Source of the DNA: Armatimonadota bacterium
GTDB lineage: Bacteria > Armatimonadota > Fimbriimonadia > Fimbriimonadales > Fimbriimonadaceae
NCBI GenBank assembly: GCA_016125185.1
Contig: WGMG01000007.1
Location: forward strand, 124,001-188,000
DNA: 64,000 nt
Direction: 5' to 3'
The position numbers were made by a program, and so were the translations under genes. Shown in pieces: positions 60,442-64,000 of this stretch; positions within the stretch are counted from its first letter, which is position 1; each line of letters begins with the position of its first letter. The notes beneath the pieces were generated by a model that saw only the letters and a list, made by a program, of their open reading frames with translations, was not told where the DNA came from and searched no databases.

Positions 60442-63024
60442 CTAGTGCTGCTCTGCAATCAGATTCGCAATCAGCGCCGTCCACCCCGTCTGGTGGTTCG
60501 CCCCACAACCTCGCCCCGTATCGCCGTCAAAGTACTCATAGAACAGCAGGTAATCCAGGTTAGCCTTCGAAAACTCATCTGGCTGCGCCGGACGAACGCC
60601 TTTGCGAGTTGGCTCGTAAAGCGAGATCAAGCGGCGGCTCAGGAGGTCGGCCAATTCGCCCACGCGAGTGCCATCCGCCGCTTCATCCAGCGCAATCCGA
60701 AAATCGTCGCCCCACGAGATATGGTGCTGACGCAACGCCTCGACGAGCAGATAGTTGATCGGCATCCATACCGGACCCCGCCAGTTCGAGTTGCCCCCGA
60801 AGACTCCCGTTCTCGACTCGCCCGGTTCGTAGTCAATCCGATGCTGAATCCCTTCGATGTCCTTCTCATAAGGTCGATTTCGATAATACTTCGAGAGCCC
60901 ACGAACCCCGTGCGGGCTCAGAAATTCATCTTCATTGAAGACCTTCGAGAGGATGCGCACGACCCGCTCCTTCGGCACGAGTGAAAGGTAGCTGAGCCGC
61001 TTGCTTCCTGCATCCAGCGTCTGGTGGAATGCATCCGCTAGGTCGGGTCGGTGTCGCACGAACCATTGCACGCGCTCCTTGAATCCTTCCAGCGTCGCAA
61101 TCTGCTCGGCCGGAATCGCCGCAATCGCAAAGAGCGGAATAATGCCGACGATCGAACGGACTTTGATGAGTTCCGTGCTTGACGGATATCGCAGGATATC
61201 GTAGTAAAAGCCGTCCTCGTCGTCCCACATCCCACTAGAATTCAGCGCGTTGGCGATATACAGAAAATGCTCGAAGAACTTTGAAGCCACATCAGCATAC
61301 GAGTCGTCATGCTGACAAAGCTCCAGCGCAATCGACAGCATGTTCAGGCAGTACATGCCCATCCAACTCGTGCCGTCGGATTGCTCTAGAATCTCGCCGT
61401 TCGGCAGTTGGGTGTTGCGGTCGAACAGGCCGATGTTGTCGAGTCCGAGGAACCCGCCTTCAAACAGGTTGTTGTCCAACTGGTCCTTCCGGTTGATCCA
61501 CCACGTGAAGTTGAGCAGGAGCTTATGGAAGGCTCGCTCGAGGAATTCGTAGTCGCTCTCGCCCGTCCGCTCTCGCAAATCGCGGAAGATCTTCAGGGCC
61601 GCCCAGGCGTGAACCGGCGGGTTCACATCGGAGAACGCCCACTCGTATGCCGGAATCTGTCCGTTCGGGTGCATATACCACTCGCGCATCAGCAGGAGTA
61701 GTTGATCCTTGGCAAAGTCTGGGTCGACCAGCGACGCCGTGACGCAGTGGAACGCCAAGTCCCACGCCGCAAACCACGGGTACTCCCACCCGTCCGGCAT
61801 CAAAATAATGTCCTTCGCGTGGAGGTGCTTCCACCCGAAGTTGCGCGTCGCGTGTCCAGGCGGTGGTGCGGGCTGATTGTCGTCTCCCGCCGCCCATCGG
61901 TCCCAGTCGAAGTAGTAATACTGCCGCGACCACAGGAGCCCGGCAATCGCCCGTCGCAGGATCAGTGACTTCTGCTTCTCCTTCAGGGCCATTGCCTGAT
62001 AGAACGCGTCGGCCTCGCTGGCCCGCGTTTCTACCACCGAGCTCCATTCACCATCTGGCAGGGCGCAGCCCTCGCAAGCCATATAGGCGTATAAGTCCTT
62101 CGTTTCACCCGGCCCAAGCTCAAGGGTGATGACTCCGCACGCCTTGGTCCCAACCTGCTTGGGGTTGACCGCCTCCTTTTCGCCGTGAATCAGATACCGG
62201 TGAAAGGCGTCCTTGACATACGGACTCTTGTTCGGTCCGCCAAAGATCAGCGCAGTGTTCGTCTCGTTCTCGGTAAACAAGAATTCGCTTGCTTCGGGAA
62301 TTTCGAGTTGGACCTTTCCGTAACGATCCGAATTGGCGATCAGCGTCTTGTCGCCTTCCAGGACAATCGACGGACGTTCGGCCCCGTCGCGCCAAGACCA
62401 CTTGTTACGGAACCACAGGTGCGGCAAGACCCAAATCTTGGCTTTCTCGGGACCCTTGTTCGTCACCCTCGTCCGCGCGATGGTCGAAAACTCGTCCACC
62501 TTGGCGTACGTCACTTCGATCTCGAAGTACCGGTCGTCCTTTAGCACGCCGGTGTCGGCTAGCTCGTACTCCCCCGCGTGGACTCCGATCTTCGCGTTGG
62601 TCTTGACTAGGTCCTCGTACGGATACGCCGCCTGCGGATAAATGTAAACCATCCGCATGTACGAACTCGTCGGCGTTCCATCCAGGTGGTAGTAAAGCTC
62701 CTTGACGTCCTCGCCGTGGTTCCCCTCGGGGTTGGTCAGGCCGAAATACCGCTCCTTCAGGATTGGATCGTGGCCGTTCCAAAACGCCCACGCCAAGATG
62801 ACTTCACAGTGCCTGTCGCACCATCCGGCGATGCCGTCTTCGCCCCACCGGTACGCCCGCGACCGGGCCTGGTCGTGCGGGAAATACTGCCAGGCGTTAC
62901 CGTCCGCCGAGTAGTCCTCCCGCACGGTGCCCCAGTGCCGATCCGACAGGAAGGTGCCCCACCGGTACCAGTGGCCGATTCCTTCCTTCTGGTCTTGTAG
63001 CCGCTGATGTTCCGGGGTGCTCAT
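60442..63024 (-). CDS. GH63-like glucosidase
   Basis: An 860-residue cytoplasmic protein (no signal peptide) related to GH63 glucosidases. Marks are [43 protein letters not shown]-type [20 protein letters not shown] with the likely catalytic carboxylates, [11 protein letters not shown], and [19 protein letters not shown] near the C-terminus. The (alpha/alpha)6 barrel lies in the last 500 residues. Known members release glucose from mannosyl-glycerate-type or alpha-glucosides. The neighbouring short-chain dehydrogenase ends 12 bp upstream. Confidence 0.9.
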   Translation of the reverse strand: MSTPEHQRLQDQKEGIGHWYRWGTFLSDRHWGTVREDYSADGNAWQYFPHDQARSRAYRWGEDGIAGWCDRHCEVILAWAFWNGHDPILKERYFGLTNPEGNHGEDVKELYYHLDGTPTSSYMRMVYIYPQAAYPYEDLVKTNAKIGVHAGEYELADTGVLKDDRYFEIEVTYAKVDEFSTIARTRVTNKGPEKAKIWVLPHLWFRNKWSWRDGAERPSIVLEGDKTLIANSDRYGKVQLEIPEASEFLFTENETNTALIFGGPNKSPYVKDAFHRYLIHGEKEAVNPKQVGTKACGVITLELGPGETKDLYAYMACEGCALPDGEWSSVVETRASEADAFYQAMALKEKQKSLILRRAIAGLLWSRQYYYFDWDRWAAGDDNQPAPPPGHATRNFGWKHLHAKDIILMPDGWEYPWFAAWDLAFHCVTASLVDPDFAKDQLLLLMREWYMHPNGQIPAYEWAFSDVNPPVHAWAALKIFRDLRERTGESDYEFLERAFHKLLLNFTWWINRKDQLDNNLFEGGFLGLDNIGLFDRNTQLPNGEILEQSDGTSWMGMYCLNMLSIALELCQHDDSYADVASKFFEHFLYIANALNSSGMWDDEDGFYYDILRYPSSTELIKVRSIVGIIPLFAIAAIPAEQIATLEGFKERVQWFVRHRPDLADAFHQTLDAGSKRLSYLSLVPKERVVRILSKVFNEDEFLSPHGVRGLSKYYRNRPYEKDIEGIQHRIDYEPGESRTGVFGGNSNWRGPVWMPINYLLVEALRQHHISWGDDFRIALDEAADGTRVGELADLLSRRLISLYEPTRKGVRPAQPDEFSKANLDYLLFYEYFDGDTGRGCGANHQTGWTALIANLIAEQH

Positions 63025-63036
63025 ATGGTTTGTCTC

Positions 63037-63843
63037 CTATCCGCCGCTGGCAAATCCTTCGCAGAGCGTCATGCCGCCGTCGACGAAAATCGTGGTGCCC
63101 ACTACGTAGTCGCTTGCGTCCGAAGCTAGCCAAACCGCGGCTTGACCGATGTCGTCCGGCAGGCCGACGCGGTTGTAGGGAATCAGGTCCAGGAGCTTGG
63201 CTTCCGCCGCATCCGTGTCCCATGCCGGTCGATTGATCGGCGTGGCGATCGCTCCCGGCGCGATGGAGTTAACGCGAATCAGCCGGTCCGAGACCTCCTG
63301 AGCGATCGACTGCATCATCAGCTTGACGCCGCCCTTCGAAGCCGCGTAGTTGGCGTGTCCCGCCCACGGAATCACTTCGTGAACCGAGCTCATGCAGATG
63401 ATCTTGCCCAGCGCTTTGCTGACCTCGCGCATGCCGCGCCGTTCGAACTCTCGAACGGCTTCCCGAATGCAGAGGAACTGCCCTCGTAGATTGACGTTCA
63501 TGACCAGATCCCATTGCGCGACCGTCATATTCTCGATCTTGCTGTCCTGCTGAAGGCCCGCGTTCGGAACCAGAATATCGAGCGTTCCGAATTCCTTCAC
63601 GCAGGTTTGCACCATCGCAATGACCTGCTCTTCGTTGCTCACATCGGCCATCACGCTGATCGCCTTTCCACCCGACTGATTGATATCGGAAGCGATGGCG
63701 TCTGCCGCCTCGGGGTTGCGCACGTAGTTGATGGCGACAGCCGCGCCAGCGGCGGCCAAGTGGCGGACGCACCCTTCGCCGATACCCGAGTTCGCACCGG
63801 TGACGAGCGCGTTCTGGCCCTTCAACGGTTGATGGGGGTACAT
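63037..63843 (-). CDS. Short-chain dehydrogenase/reductase (glucose-1-dehydrogenase-like)
   Basis: A 268-residue classical SDR. The cofactor motif is ALVTGANSGIGEGCV at residues 12-26, NAG-type VPNAGLQ follows, and the catalytic serine, tyrosine and lysine are in CMSSVHEVIP and NYAASKGG (Tyr near residue 166). PINRPAWDTD and ASDYVVGTTIFVDGGM are the usual ends. It resembles glucose 1-dehydrogenases and could oxidise the sugar released by the GH63-like enzyme encoded 12 bp downstream. I use ATG 63843; a GTG-type frame extends to 63891. Confidence 0.9.
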   Translation of the reverse strand: MYPHQPLKGQNALVTGANSGIGEGCVRHLAAAGAAVAINYVRNPEAADAIASDINQSGGKAISVMADVSNEEQVIAMVQTCVKEFGTLDILVPNAGLQQDSKIENMTVAQWDLVMNVNLRGQFLCIREAVREFERRGMREVSKALGKIICMSSVHEVIPWAGHANYAASKGGVKLMMQSIAQEVSDRLIRVNSIAPGAIATPINRPAWDTDAAEAKLLDLIPYNRVGLPDDIGQAAVWLASDASDYVVGTTIFVDGGMTLCEGFASGG

Positions 63844-64000
63844 GGCAACAAGCTCTTTTTGCCTATTTAGGTCATAGGTTGGGAGGACCATAATACTGTC
63901 AATAATAGCTTGCCGGGACCGGCTAGCACAGTAGGGTTCTACGATTTATTCATCAGTTTCGTGATGATTTCGTCCGTATCGTACACGCACCCACCCCAAA

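Noticed and set aside
63892-64000. Start of a further gene at the right edge
   Set aside because: I see no start codon with a ribosome binding site or recognisable peptide in the last 109 bases on either strand.

Overview
The window is one contiguous, gene-dense bacterial chromosome segment of moderately high GC with no rRNA, phage, insertion sequence or CRISPR. The gene set points to the Armatimonadota (Fimbriimonas-like): PEP-CTERM proteins, several stand-alone prepilins beginning with the signature [20 protein letters not shown] followed by [12 protein letters not shown], an archaeal/eukaryotic-type prolyl-tRNA synthetase, and a compact pilMNOPQBC operon. The lineage is an inference from these traits and was not tested by phylogeny.

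Layout. 1-5.4 kb: two PEP-CTERM proteins, a helix-turn-helix regulator, a HAD phosphatase, and repeat-rich spacers (a 94-bp dispersed element, eleven copies of the heptamer CAGAAGG, a pair of about 50-bp repeats). 5.4-14.4 kb (minus strand): a long collinear run in which a HupE-like membrane protein and a small membrane protein precede three tandem paralogues of a cysteine-rich, probably zinc-binding lipoprotein-like family, then hutH-hutU-hutG-hutI (histidine to glutamate) and a VOC protein. 14.5-16.4 kb: DUF6159-like and YHYH proteins. 16.5-19.4 kb: a two-gene serine pathway, with phosphoserine phosphatase fused to phosphoglycerate dehydrogenase, followed by phosphoserine aminotransferase. 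19.9-30 kb: envelope and sugar functions (polysaccharide deacetylase, a candidate glycosidase, GH1 beta-glucosidase, aldo/keto reductase, Gfo/Idh/MocA oxidoreductase), ThyX, DUF503, a phytanoyl-dioxygenase-like protein and a MazE/Doc-type toxin-antitoxin pair under a large palindrome. 30-34 kb: TerC, an ABC-F ATPase and tRNA-Leu(CAA).

34.3-46.2 kb is the type IV pilus block: three minor prepilins, an HD-GYP protein, pilM, N, O, P, Q, B, C and a major pilin, most joined by 1-4 bp overlaps, closed by a strong hairpin. It is followed by rpsU (TTG start), ybeY, a DgkA-PAP2 fusion, a CorC-like protein, a Crp-family regulator with an adjacent palindrome, and YceI. 50-64 kb carries an FG-GAP repeat protein, a PHB-depolymerase-like lipoprotein, proS, a second phytanoyl-dioxygenase-like protein, two more stand-alone prepilins, an RbsD/FucU-like protein coupled to an aldo/keto reductase, and a short-chain dehydrogenase plus GH63-like glucosidase operon.

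The least explained items are the triplicated cysteine-rich family (identical 38-bp gene overlaps, lipobox-like cysteine behind the metal site) and the dispersed hairpin repeats. Starts given here often differ from the longest open frame; the reason is stated where it matters.
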